Part shown: in pieces, positions 1-9,982 of the stretch | How positions within the stretch are numbered: the stretch's first letter is position 1 | Layout: each line of letters starts with the position of its first letter | Source: Lytechinus variegatus | Lineage: Eukaryota > Echinodermata > Echinoidea > Temnopleuroida > Toxopneustidae | Assembly: GCF_018143015.1 (NCBI RefSeq) | Contig: NC_054757.1 | Location: 7,918,501-7,982,500, forward strand | Direction of reading: 5' to 3' | Length of the DNA stretch: 64,000 nucleotides | Translations under genes and position numbers: made by a program | Notes under the pieces: generated by a model | What the model saw: only the letters and a program-made list of their open reading frames with translations | The model's database searches: none | What the model was told of the DNA's origin: nothing

Positions 1-580
1 ATGAGAATAAACTTTAGGGTACAGTACCTCCTTGCTATAATATTTCCCAGGGCAACATTACTACCTGAGTGATAATTGGTCCAGGAGGTAGATATCTAGT
101 GGGGAATCATCCACAAACAGCGACAAAAAAGAACAAAATTAATCTTTTAAAATTGAAGTTTCCATGATCTACTCAGTGGCAGATCCAGGATTTTACTTTT
201 TAGGAGAGAAAAAGCGCAAGTAGGGGGGGGGGGAGTGCAGATTTTCTTAGATTTACCGTTATTGACATTTATGTTCTAAAATGGGCAATGTAGTAGTGTT
301 ACTTTGAAAGCATACAATTTAACACACAGACATGAAGTCAAAGTGTGATATTCTTATACTGGTACTTCGGAAAATAATGAAGATATCAGAATCTAAAGAA
401 GAGGACAGGATGAACCTTTATGCAGGAAATTTGATCATTATAATGCCACATTGTATAGAGTAGTGACGTTTTCTTTGGTTTCTATATGTACAAGCTCTAC
501 CATTCAGCTCATGCTGCGAACATTCTTGAAATAAAATACGATTATTATTATTACTATTTTTTTAATACATTTTATTTTAG
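1..580. other. intron or intergenic, left edge
   Basis: AT-rich sequence with no exon I can support. It presumably belongs to the intron upstream of exon 581-748. A half element starts at 174 with CAGTGGCAGATCCAGG and runs to a G-homopolymer at about 224-234, resembling the left end of hAT-type MITEs of marine invertebrates. No right end was seen. Confidence 0.4.
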
Positions 581-748
581 GTCATTGGATGTTCACGTCA
601 GAGACCTTCCAACATTGATCCGGCTGTCTTTTACACATAACCATCCCGTGACGTATGTCAAAGCATCAAACTCCTGCAATGCTTCTGGAGACGTCACTGA
701 GATAGACAACAAACCTGTTGAACCTTCTGTGGTGCTCCATGAAGACAA
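581..748 (+). CDS. internal exon with a THNHP motif, possibly the end of a FLYWCH-like zinc-binding domain
   Basis: This 168-nt open segment follows a pyrimidine-rich acceptor and codes for RDLPTLIRLSFTHNHP and then an acidic linker. The HNHP ending resembles the C-terminal His pair of FLYWCH/WRKY-GCM1/MULE-type zinc modules. The matching cysteines would have to lie in an exon upstream of this window. The donor aa|gtatga is weak, but it yields a phase (2) that exactly matches the next exon. Reading through instead stops 19 nt later (TAA at 765-767), so a terminal exon is the alternative. Confidence 0.5.
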
Positions 749-3700
749 GTATGACTGGCAAGAATAATTTATCAAATGACATCATGTATGATAGTGCTGA
801 CAAGGCTAATGGTCACCTTAATTCATTTTTATTGTCAACTATTCAATAAAAATCACATCAAAATTGCACAATCATCAATAAAAAAAAACTAATGAAACAT
901 TAAATAGAATTGTTTAAAAAACAGATTAAACAAAATACGTAATCTTAAACAAAATATCAGAATTGTCACCTATACAGATGTTCTGTCAACTTAATTTTTT
1001 TCATAATTTGTATTTGGTGTTACAGAAGTCAACTTACTAATTATAGGTAATGACAATCTTGGTCTTTCCCTATTCATGTTGAGACTTAGCATTCTCGACC
1101 ACTTAGATATTAGTCATAGCCTAACTGGAAATTAGACAAAGTTAGTTAAGTTATAGCTAGTTTTTTTACGTGACTGCTAAGAAAGCACGAATGCCTGTGA
1201 GCAAGCAAGCAACAAGGGGACCAAAGGCTGAAGGTCCTCTCCGAGGGACCTGGGGAGCGTTTCATGAAAGGACTTGTCAGACGTTTTATCCGACAAGTCC
1301 CATTTTATCTGACAGTTACCATAGTAACAGTGCTTCTCAGCCAATCAAAATACAGAAAAGTTGTCAGATCTGACAACTTGTCGGACAAAAATGTTGATGA
1401 AACGCCCCTGGTAATGAGGATAAATGCCTTGCCAATGGGCACTAGCGCACCACTTGGGAATCGAACCCGGGTCACCAGAATCCGAAACCCCGCTCTAAAG
1501 ACTGACCTATCGTGCCTCCACGCCTCTTCATCTATTTCCCTCCACAAAATTAGCCAATTTTTTTAATTGATGAATTGTTTTTAGAAAGAGATTAGACCAC
1601 ATTAAATGAGATCGATAAATTGATTGTAGATCAAGTGACAGTAAATCTTGGGTGTGCATGTGATATCTTATGCTCTGATCTATCATCAAACACATTTGTT
1701 AAATGACAGCCCTATGGTTTATATATATATATAAAAAAAGAGTGAAAGAGAAAATGAGTGATCCCCAAATTAATATCTTTGCATTCCACCAAGCCTTGAT
1801 GCCATTCTAATTTTTATTTAACAATGTGATGAAATAAAGTATTTATTCAAACTCTCTAGGTTCTCTGCATGCATCGCAGTCAACAAGAGGTTATCATCTC
1901 CTGGCAGAGCGCCTCTAAAGAAAAGAAGTAATCAACTAGAAAGCAAGGCTCGTACTAAAGCAAAGGTAATACAGAGCTGCAAACTATTATGTTTTTGCTG
2001 TATTTGTGCTTTTTCAACAAAATTACGGTGTTGTGGTTTTTCTTTTTTGGGGTTTACTTTTTATTTACTACTCCCAATATGTTAAAACAAAATAAATTTG
2101 GATTATCTCTAAGTACGGTATTGGCCAAAAGACGTGAGTAACCAAGTTATATAACCCCTCATTCTTTCAGAGGTATAAGTTTTTATCTTGACAAATAAAA
2201 GTTCATCCTTCCCTTTAAAATGCCATTGAAATATTGATTTGATTTTTTTATTTGATATTTTATTTCCACATTTCAAAACAAAAACAAAGTATATACAAGT
2301 ATAATAATTTTTTCAATATTACATAATAGGCAAATATTTTTTCAAACATAATGAATAATGTACATAAGTCATTATAAAATATCAACTGTACTGTGAAAAT
2401 TATATTCATACATACCATTTTCTTTAATTACTGAACATATATATATAGAAATGTGGGAGAACTCCATCTTAAGCTTGGAGCTTGAAAGTGGTGGAGGCCT
2501 CGAAAAGAAATAGAAAACCAGACTGTATAGTGCAATAAAAGATATTGTGTATGTGATTAAGCACTAGAATAGGCAGTATATAAATGATGTATAACTTGAG
2601 CAAACCACTCTCTGTAATAGCTTCAAAGGACTAGATTCTTTCCATGACACATTCACAATTTCTTTACCTTTGATATAAGTGTAGAAAACCACATTTTAAT
2701 TGATAAAGAATGTGTTTTAGTTATTTCATCACAGACCATGTGGTAAATCAGATTCGTATCATATTTTTCTTATTATAGATAATTTGTGAACGTTCAGTGA
2801 AATCAGATGCTTCCAGACCTCGTACAGATATGTCCGGAGCCGTCAATGAAAGGAAGCAAGAAGAAATCAAAGTACACGAGTTAAGAGGAAAGATGCAGGT
2901 GACAGTTGGTGAAATTTCGGAGGCTGATGTGAAAACTAGACTACATGAACGCTGGAAATCTGCGTTTGGAGATGAAAATGAAGCCGAGTTAGTGCGTCTT
3001 ATCCTGGATATGGAACCACGTGGTTTCATTTTATCTAGACTAGATGTGCGTAGACTTGGATATCAGTTCGCAGAAAGCAAAAACCTTGAACATATCTTTG
3101 ACAGGGAGTCTGGATTGGCGAGTGAATACTGGATTGAAGGCTTCCTCATACGTCATCCCGACATTGTGCTTGGGAAAGACGATAGCTTGTCACAGCCTCA
3201 TGCACCATCTTTGCAAGAGGTTACAAGATATTTTGATCGCCTTGGTGAGGTAATGGACAGGGAATCTCTTCACCAGTCACCGGAGAAAATTTACAACGTT
3301 GAAGAGTGCAGTCTCACGATGATGAACCATTCAGGGTCCATGCTTGTGCTAAAAGGGATGAACTCTGGTATGGGTGAAACAAATTCAGAGAAACCGAACG
3401 ATGTCACTGTAGTAGTTGGTTGTTGTAGTGCCACCGGACAGTATATCCCGCCGTTCATTATCTTGAATGGAAAGAAGAGGGAAGAGTTTTCTGATGGATT
3501 GCCCGACATATCATCCATCAACGAAGGCTCATTCCTAAAATGGCTGAAACTATTTCGCAAGCATGCCGTTGAAGGAAAAGTGCTACTTATCATCGATGGA
3601 CTTCAGAGATCATATGTAAAGAGTGTTAAAGTGCAACGATATTGCATCGATCACGACATCATCCTATTCTGCTTGCCCGGTTGTAGCAAGGAATACCTAC

Positions 3701-4218
3701 AACCATTGAATCAATGTGTGTTCAATTCACTGCAGGACAACTGGGAATATGTCAGGGATTCACTCTTACATGAGGATCCACAAGCAACCATCACAGAGCA
3801 CAACTTTAGCGCCCTTTTCGCAGGAGCTTGGCGGAGAACTGCTTCGGTCGCAAGTGCCACCTTAGGATTCCGGGCATGCGGGATACACCCTTTTAATCCC
3901 GTTCCCATACCCAGTGATGTTCCTACACCATCTAGGACCACCGAGAGAGAATCGAACAAAGTGATAGTCAAAGTGAAAGAAGAAGAACCAATGTGCATCA
4001 CTGAGATGCAACCCGACTCACCAGTTGTGCAAGAAGGGACAGGTGCTGAACATGCTGCCATTAATGCCAAATGTACTGTAGAAACTGAGGCACCAAATGC
4101 TTGTATGTCTTCAAGTCCTGTTGTTGCCAAGGGTGCGGATGGTGAACCCTTGCATTCCTGTGGGTGCTGTGGTGGGTTTACATGTAGTGAATGTGACCAG
4201 GGTTGGATTGCTTGCTAA
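581..4218 (+). CDS. pogo/Tigger transposase-derived protein (CENPB-type HTH + degenerate DDE_1), 3' three exons; 5' end outside window
   Basis: Three exons join in one frame: 581-748 (acceptor ttttag, donor aa|gtatga), 1860-1965 (acceptor ctctag, donor aaag|gtaat) and 2779-4218 (acceptor attatag, stop TAA). Phases agree (two bases carried at the first junction, none at the second), giving at least 570 residues. The last exon has a CENPB-like helix-turn-helix region (about 2920-3250; ELVRLILDMEPRGF ... YWIEGFLIRHPDI) and then a DDE_1 domain (about 3280-3890; TVVVGCCSATGQYIPPFI, LQPLNQCVF, GFRACGIHPFNP). In pogo/Tigger enzymes the catalytic residues lie in NVDET, LLLDGH and LQPLD. Here they read NVEEC (3295-3309), IIDGLQ (Asp at 3595) and LQPLN (Asn at 3709), so two of three acidic positions are altered. 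A long intact frame with a dead triad suggests a domesticated DNA- or chromatin-binding protein, as with JRK or CENPB relatives. The C-terminus is acidic, then Cys-rich (HSCGCCGGFTCSECDQGW). Function is unknown. Confidence 0.68.
1252..1409. repeat. foldback element, family D type (158 bp)
   Basis: The ends form an inverted repeat (ggggagcgtttcatgaaagg against the complement of gatgaaacgcccct), with inner arms reading gacttgtcagacg and tctgacaacttgtcgg. It contains TAGTAACAG and ATTGGCTG-like motifs shared with 4610-4700. It lies inside the intron 749-1859. Confidence 0.7.
1410..1527 (-). repeat. tRNA-derived SINE fragment
   Basis: On the minus strand it reads an A-box-like block (gataggtcagtctttagagc) and, about 35 nt later, a B box (gggttcgattccc), then a tail with gtgcccattggcaaggc. 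This is the layout of a tRNA-derived SINE with an internal pol III promoter. It abuts element D1 directly. It is not a functional tRNA gene, because the acceptor stem and anticodon arm cannot be folded from it. Confidence 0.6.
1860..1965 (+). CDS. short basic exon (106 nt) of the transposase-derived gene
   Basis: The exon is bounded by ctctag and gtaata. Read in the phase set by both neighbours it has no stop and codes for a basic segment (KRLSSPGRAPLKKRSNQ) ending RTKAK. This could serve as a nuclear localisation or DNA-contact extension ahead of the HTH region. It is too short to show up as an ORF by itself. Confidence 0.5.
2779..4218 (+). CDS. large terminal exon: CENPB-type HTH and degenerate DDE_1 domain
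   Basis: An uninterrupted 479-codon frame opens right at the acceptor attatag (2771-2778) with IICERSVKSD and ends with TAA at 4216-4218. No ATG lies in the first codons: the nearest upstream-like start is GTG at 2797, which argues that this is a spliced exon rather than an intronless gene. The first internal Met is in DMSGAVNERK. A TTAA foldback element (4306 onward) begins 85 nt after the stop and would form part of the 3' UTR. An AATAAA at about 4389 inside it is a possible polyadenylation signal. Confidence 0.75.
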   Translation: MICERSVKSDASRPRTDMSGAVNERKQEEIKVHELRGKMQVTVGEISEADVKTRLHERWKSAFGDENEAELVRLILDMEPRGFILSRLDVRRLGYQFAESKNLEHIFDRESGLASEYWIEGFLIRHPDIVLGKDDSLSQPHAPSLQEVTRYFDRLGEVMDRESLHQSPEKIYNVEECSLTMMNHSGSMLVLKGMNSGMGETNSEKPNDVTVVVGCCSATGQYIPPFIILNGKKREEFSDGLPDISSINEGSFLKWLKLFRKHAVEGKVLLIIDGLQRSYVKSVKVQRYCIDHDIILFCLPGCSKEYLQPLNQCVFNSLQDNWEYVRDSLLHEDPQATITEHNFSALFAGAWRRTASVASATLGFRACGIHPFNPVPIPSDVPTPSRTTERESNKVIVKVKEEEPMCITEMQPDSPVVQEGTGAEHAAINAKCTVETEAPNACMSSSPVVAKGADGEPLHSCGCCGGFTCSECDQGWIAC

Positions 4219-4305
4219 CTTAGAAACCTGTACTTAGCTTTGGTAAGGGGTCAGTACTTAGTAATGTTAATTATATTTGAGTATCAACTTACATTCCAAT
4301 ATTAA

Positions 4306-4550
4306 AGGTAAATGCCAGTTTTGGTAACGATATCAAAATGAGTTCGTACAGAATCCAATGAAATGACCACCAAAGTGTCTGTTTGTATAAATAAAGAATG
4401 TGTGCCAAAGGATTCTGGAAGAAATTGTGTAATTGCTGAGAAATTAGCAAATAAGCACAGGATTCGGGTCAAGCGTCGGGCACGACATTCAAAGCAATAA
4501 TAATACACTGTCCCACGTGCGCTTATCTGGGTTGGTGATCTTCAGTGTGA
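4306..4550 (+). repeat. TTAA-flanked foldback family C, left part (copy C1)
   Basis: Starts after TTAA (4302-4305) with aggtaaatgccagttttgg and matches the copies at 9611, 62540 and, inverted, 21889 and 44824 over about 240 bp (shared: ccaaaggattctgg, acactgtccca, gttggtgatcttcag). The right end is replaced by other sequence, including a family-D-like segment at about 4610-4735. It probably lies in the 3' UTR of the transposase-derived gene. Confidence 0.7.
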
Positions 4551-5187
4551 ATATTTTTAAAACTTGATAATTTGAGTTGCAATTGAAACACTCCCCTAGA
4601 TCTGACAAATTTCTTTGGATTTGATTGGCTGAAGAGCACAGCTGGTCTCTCATGACTGTTACTATGGTAACACTCAGATAATTGCAACTTTCATAGAACT
4701 GTCCCCTGAAACCAACTAAATGTAACTTATGATCTAACATTTGTAACTAAACTATCGTGTCACATGATTTATAATATTGAAAAAAAAGAAGAAAAACAAA
4801 TGCTTTTTTTCTTGTTAAATGAATATCTTCAAGCTCCTGTTTTAAAGTAGTGATATTCTGCATACATGTATATATTGTAAACATATTTATTTGTGCTCTA
4901 TTTCATTACTACAAACTTTTTGAGCACTCTGACCCCAATATTTAATTTTAAAAAACCAGTGCAATACAAATGTGAAATTATAATTTAAGATTACTTAAAT
5001 TCTAACCAAAGACAATTTGGGTCAAAATTTTCCCTCCAAATGCCTTCTCAAAACATTTTATCAGTATAATCATGCACTGTGATTGGACGAGGGCAGACCA
5101 TGTGACGACTCATGCTTTCTTTCATACCGGCTTGCTTTGAGACCATAATATTCAGCCAATCAAAACAGAAGATTGCCTGCTCCTCAG

Positions 5188-5301
5188 CAGTGGCAGACAG
5201 TGACAAGGAGGAGACGATCGATTGGAGGGGCACTGTATTGTTTGTGAACAATGCTGTGCCCCTCCAATGCTTTGTCTCCTCCGGGTCACGGTCCGCCACT
5301 G
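5188..5301. mobile_element. hAT-type foldback MITE, 114 bp
   Basis: It begins CAGTGGCAGACAGTGAC and ends in the complement of CAGTGGCGGACCGTGAC. The arms continue (ggaggagac, attggaggggcac) to a short loop. Flanking 8-mers are ctcctcag and ctcctcat (7 of 8 identical). CAGTG ends and an 8-bp duplication fit the hAT superfamily. There is no coding capacity. Confidence 0.7.
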
Positions 5302-5490
5302 CTCCTCATGGGGGGGGTTTTATAATTTTTTTTACCTATTAAAAGATACCGTGGTATTGTGAGAAATCACAAACTTTCAGCTTTACTCACGATGCAAATA
5401 TCATTTGGGCTCAAAGTTTCAAAGTCGCACCATACATGTATGAGCAATAGGCAACAGAGGAATAGAATTCCATTTTAATAATGAAAATTA

Positions 5491-5876
5491 TATTTCGTAA
5501 TTCTCCTGGAGAAATTACAGGAGATCCCGCCCGCGCATGCGCAGTCATTACGTTCGCAGCATTGATTTGGCAGTCATATTCCGCCATTTGGGGTAAGATA
5601 AAAATTGCTTTTTCTTCCCCTTCTTCGAGTTGGTTGCTGGAAATTATGCGCTCAGACAGGCTGGATGGACTAATGAGAAAACTTTTAACAACTCTATCAT
5701 ACGCTTTGGATCAGGAAAGTGACTTCTCAGCCTCTTTGTTAGGCAGTGCCTCATACTCGGTTGTAGAGGTTATGTTGTGTTCACACCAGGGTTGTGACTT
5801 GGTGTAATTTTGGTATCAAATATGCCTCCTGAGCTTTGAAATCTCCTGTAATTTCTCCAGGAGAATTACGAAATAA
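5491..5876. repeat. foldback element H1 (long inverted ends)
   Basis: The left end (5494-5528) and right end (5842-5876) are inverted copies of a 35-nt arm containing cgtaattctcctggag and aaattacaggagat. The interior contains gcgcatgcgcag next to the left arm. A 108-codon frame inside has no recognisable domain and is not called as a gene. Confidence 0.65.
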
Positions 5877-5878
5877 AA

Positions 5879-6171
5879 TAGAAAGATTAAATGAGAACAA
5901 AGTTTGAAATTTAATATTTATTTTATATAATTTTATAATTCAGAGGGAGAGATTACAGGCCCCCCACTCCCATTACTCAAGGGCAAAATTAGCTCTAACT
6001 TGTTCTCATCTTAGTTTAATCTTTCTTGCTGTTTTATCAGGAGTCATATTTGATGCTTGAATGATGACTGCGCATGCGCGGGCGGGATCTCCTGTAATCT
6101 CTCCCTCCAAATTACTCATAAAATAAATATTAAATTTCAAACTTTGTTCTCATTTAATCTTTCTATTATAG
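5879..6171. repeat. foldback element H2, related to H1
   Basis: Arms of about 80 bp at 5879-5959 and 6094-6171 are nearly identical in inverse orientation (tagaaagattaaatgagaac ... gagggagagattacagg). Next to its right arm is cgcatgcgcgggcgggatct, the inverted copy of a segment of H1. H1 and H2 are therefore members of one family in tandem. Confidence 0.65.
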
Positions 6172-6912
6172 CCCCAATAATTACATTATTCATCGTACTA
6201 ATTTATGGATTAATAAAAAAGATCTACCAATATCAAAGTGGCACAACTATTTTTGAGAAAAAGTACTTCAGTGTTCTTACATGTTCCTACCTGTTTAATC
6301 GATTAACTTCTAAAAAAAAGAAATTGAAAATGAAGGAAAACATTTGTACACCTGGCATGGGTTGATGTTCAGTATTTGTAAATTTAGAACTTGCCAAATC
6401 CAAAATAAACAAATTTTATCACCAAAGTGTGTGCTTACTTGTACATTCCTTGGCAGATCAATATCACCTTTACAAAGAAGTTTATAGGAACACTTCTTCC
6501 AAGTTATTTTGCTCAAATCCTAATCACTTAAATAAGTTTGATGTTTAATGAATATGATTTTCCCTTTTTTGTCCCCTGAAAAAAATGCATAAAAACAGAT
6601 ATTTCTTCCTATATTCCATGTATAAAATTTGTATTTGTTTTATTTTTATTTCCAGTGGTGCAATCAGATTATTTACTTGATGATAAAGTAGGTACAGTGA
6701 TTTTCAATTTACCAATAAATAAAAGTTGGGAATCCATTTTGTTTCTTTACTTTTTGTGTGAAAATTCATTAAATGTTTTCAAAAAGAGAAAGTTCTTTTT
6801 TTTTATAAAAATGAAAAATCACTCTCCCTATTGGTGTGATTTGAAATCACTAGAAAGGGATTCTTGCTATTGGCTAGATTTGATTGGGAGGAAAATTTAA
6901 TCACTGCAGGTG

Positions 6913-7066
6913 GGTGTTTCATAAAGCTGTTCGTAAGTTAAGAGTGACTTTAAGAACGACTGGTAAACCTTTCTTTTGGTAAATGGTATATTCATTGGAG
7001 ATGGTTTAGCGTGTAAGAAAGGATCACCAGCCGTTCTTAACTTACGAACAGCTTTATGAAACGGCC
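6913..7066. repeat. foldback element, family D (154 bp)
   Basis: Inverted ends read gtttcataaagctgttcgta and its complement before acggcc. The arms extend through agttaaga to a loop at about 6975-7010. Element ends of the type GxGTTTCATxAAGC recur at 1252, 21583 and 63478. Confidence 0.75.
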
Positions 7067-7613
7067 TTCAGGACAGATGATTAGTCGTGCTTGTAATTTC
7101 AATGACATGCCTTCAGATCAATTGTTCAAAATTAACTTTTTACTTGCCCGCAGTATTACAGACCACAAATTTCTTATGTTAGATAATAGAAACAGTATCT
7201 GAAATACTCTAATATAAGTATTTATAAGATCCATCTGATTTATTTATTCTTCAGAAATTGTCATCATGGCAGATTTGATAACAATAAAATTAAATGATAA
7301 AACTTGAATTTAAATAAAAGTGTAAATGTTTTTGTATGCAATATATCTGAAAAGTACATGAATACCCAGAGTGGACTCGATTGCCTTTGTTTTTTTTTAC
7401 AGGGGTGTGAGTGTTAAGATTTTTTATCCGATTTCAGATTTTTTTTGTTTGGATTTTCAGCTTAATTTCAGCTTTTTTTTTGGTTTTCCTCTGTACAAAA
7501 GTATGGGAGCTCTTTTTATTTCAGACTTTTTCAATACTCTTCAGCTTTTTTCAGATCTTTTTATTTGTGACCACTCGCACCCCTGTGTTTAGGAATGATA
7601 AAGTAGACATTAA

Positions 7614-7618
<5 letters not shown>

Positions 7619-7656
<38 letters not shown>
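7619..7656. repeat. (TA)n microsatellite
   Basis: About 19 uninterrupted TA units directly upstream of a SINE. It could be the remains of an earlier SINE tail or a preferred insertion site. Confidence 0.95.
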
Positions 7657-7658
<2 letters not shown>

Positions 7659-7659
7659 G

Positions 7660-7925
7660 AGCGTTGTGGCCCAGTGGATTAGTCTTTGGACTTTGAAACA
7701 GAGGGTCGTGGGTTCGAATCCCAGCCATGGCGTAATTTCCTTCAGCAAGAAACTGATCCACAATGTGCTGCACTCAACCCAGGTGAGGTAAATGGGTACC
7801 GGTAGGAAGTAATTCCTTAAGAAGCTGTGTGCGCTATCAACGCCTAGCTTAGCCGGGTAATATAGGAGCGCCTTGAGCACCTAACAAGGTGGATATGTGC
7901 GCAATATAAATATCCTATATTATTA
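7660..7925 (+). repeat. tRNA-derived SINE, near full length
   Basis: The head is tRNA-like: A box ggcccagtggattagtc and B box gggttcgaatccc at about 7711-7723. A tRNA-unrelated body follows (tgctgcactcaacccaggtg, ggagcgccttgagcacc) and a tail gcgcaatataaat...tattattat. A diverged inverted copy is at 29955-30165. The name of the family is not known to me; an echinoderm tRNA SINE is likely. Confidence 0.85.
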
Positions 7926-7933
7926 TATGGTAG

Positions 7934-8477
7934 GGTCCCCCAAGTCTGTGCACCGATATCTGTGCAATTCTAGTGAAAGAAGATACATACAGACAACAAA
8001 CTTTACACCTGCAATACCTGTCACTGTTGTCGATCCATGGCGTTATACAATTCAAATGAGGGGAGGGGGATGAAACAATACATTATCCCCCCTTGAACAA
8101 AGATTCACAACACAAATCAACGCCCACGATACCTATAGACAGATATCAATTAAAAAAATCTGACTCAAAATGGTGGAAAAATAATGAATTTTGGGCATTT
8201 CATGTGACGGCCTCAAAATGCAGCCTTTCTCGGCAAAATCCCTGAATCGTGAGTAAGGTGAATAGGTCAGATAGGGCCACTACCTTTTTGTTCAATCTGA
8301 AAATGACTGGCCGAGGGTTTTTTTTCCAAGAAAATCATATTTCTCCCAAATTTTTATGAGATTTTTGGCACACTTACTGATAAAAATATAAGGTACATTA
8401 TCAACTGAAAATTTCAGTGGATTAAAAAGAAATCCAGGTCTAATCTGAAGTTTTTAGGTGCGCAGACATGGGGCTCC
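7934..8477. repeat. inverted-terminal-repeat element, family F copy 1
   Basis: The ends ggtcccccaagtctgtgcac and (inverted) ggagccccatgtctgcgcac frame about 540 bp. A second copy at 59305-59762 shares the body (caaaatggtggaaaaataat, gcctttctcggcaaaatccc, tgttcaatctgaaaatgact). Non-autonomous; no coding sequence. Confidence 0.8.
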
Positions 8478-8525
8478 AGTCATAATACAAGTGTTATTAC
8501 ACAAATCTGTTCAAGTTAAAGGGTA

Positions 8526-8769
8526 AGTAGGGGAGACCGGGGTTAGTTGGAACATGGGGTAAGTTGAAAAATTGAAATTTTCTTTAACACCTGTAAAATA
8601 AATTTATGCAATACTGCCCTCAACTTATTGCAATAATATTTCAACACTGTTGTATTATTAATAGCAATGAATTGAGGGCAGTATTGCATAAATTCATTTT
8701 AAAGGTGTTAAAGAAAATTTCAATGTTTCAACTTACCCAATGTTCCAACTAACCCCGGTCTCCCCTACT
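8526..8769. repeat. near-perfect 244-bp palindrome (foldback element G)
   Basis: The left arm agtaggggagaccggggtta continues through gttggaacatggggtaagtt and caatactgccctcaa. The right arm is its inverse with few mismatches, and the loop at about 8623-8665 is short and AT-rich. Arms of about 100 bp mean a stable hairpin if transcribed. Confidence 0.9.
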
Positions 8770-9132
8770 GTACACCTTGATGAGATTTTAACTTGTTTTC
8801 AATATAGCAAACAAGTTAGAGAAAAATATTGGTGTTGATGAAACTCCACTGAAGACTAGGAGAGTGGTGAATTTTTAAAGTTTTCAATTTGTGATACCAT
8901 AAGTGAGCACCTCCCTCGTATTCCATAAATTCCATTTCTTCGTAATGGAACATGAATAAAATATTTTTCTAATAGGAGGGGGGTATGAAATGACGTACCA
9001 GATGATTATATACCAAACACTTTGAAGAAACCCATGACCCCACGCCAAGGTGCAAGGGGGATCTTATAAAAACTGATAAATCATTCCTCCAAGGGGGGGG
9101 GGCACACTAAAGAAATCATATGGAGATATTTA

Positions 9133-9606
9133 CTTTGTTGTAAAAATAGCAGAAAAAATAGTAAAAAATATTGGTGAAGGTTTGAGGAAAATCCGTTAAA
9201 GAGTAAGAAAGTTATTAGAGTTCAAAGTTTTGGATTTGTGACGTCATAAACGAGCAGCTGCCCAATGTGTTATGTAATATAAAATGCATTAATTTCAAAT
9301 TTTGTATCGTTCCTGATGACTTAATTTTGTTTTCTATTCATGATCGGGTGTGAAGTGATTTGTCTATTGATATACAAAAGGTACAGTGAAAACCATTTTC
9401 AATTTTCTGAGAAAATGACATTTCATTGATTTTTTTACCATTCGCTATGTAAGAATGCTGCTCGCATATGACGTCACAAATCAAATAATTGAAATTCTAA
9501 TAACTTTTTAATTATTTGATGAATTTTTCTCAAACCTTCGGCAATATTTTTTATTATTTTTTCTGCTATTTTTACAATAAACTTTTTGTCAGGGTGAACT
9601 TCCCCT
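9133..9606 (+). repeat. TTAA foldback family B, copy B1 (left tip missing)
   Basis: Palindromic about its centre: gatttgtgacgtcataaacg on the left matches the inverse of gcatatgacgtcacaaatca on the right. It ends gtcagggtgaacttcccct followed by TTAA (9607-9610). The left tip is lost. Other copies are at 32360, 39001 (inverted) and 18862 (old). Confidence 0.8.
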
Positions 9607-9610
9607 TTAA

Positions 9611-9870
9611 AGATAAATACCAGTTGTGGTAAGGTCCTAAAAATGAATTCAAATAGAATCCAATAAAATGACCACCCAAGTGTTGGCATGTTTAACTAAA
9701 AAATATGTGCTAAATGGCTCTGGAAAAAGTTCTAATTGTGGGTAAATGAGCTAAACAAGCACAGAATTATTTTTCCAAGCAATATTAATACACTGTCCCA
9801 ATATGCCTTTTTGTTTGAGTGATCATCAGAATCATCGGACTGCAGCTAAGATTTCATGAATTCACAAGGA
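9611..9870 (+). repeat. TTAA foldback family C, copy C2, abutting B1
   Basis: Starts agataaataccagttgtgg right after the TTAA that closes B1, so the two families share one TTAA. It matches C3 over about 250 bp (aatgaccacccaagtgt, atacactgtccca). The right half is missing. Confidence 0.7.
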
Positions 9871-9982
9871 TGTGTTTATTTCATATGTTCATCCATATGG
9901 TGGCAATTATATTTTAAGACTTTTTGAATGAAATGTTTGCAGCAACTACTTTCTTAACCTTTAATTCTATGAGCATCATTAA

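Noticed and set aside
7660-7735. Functional tRNA gene
   Set aside because: The B box is good, but no complete cloverleaf with acceptor stem can be drawn, and the sequence continues into a SINE body.
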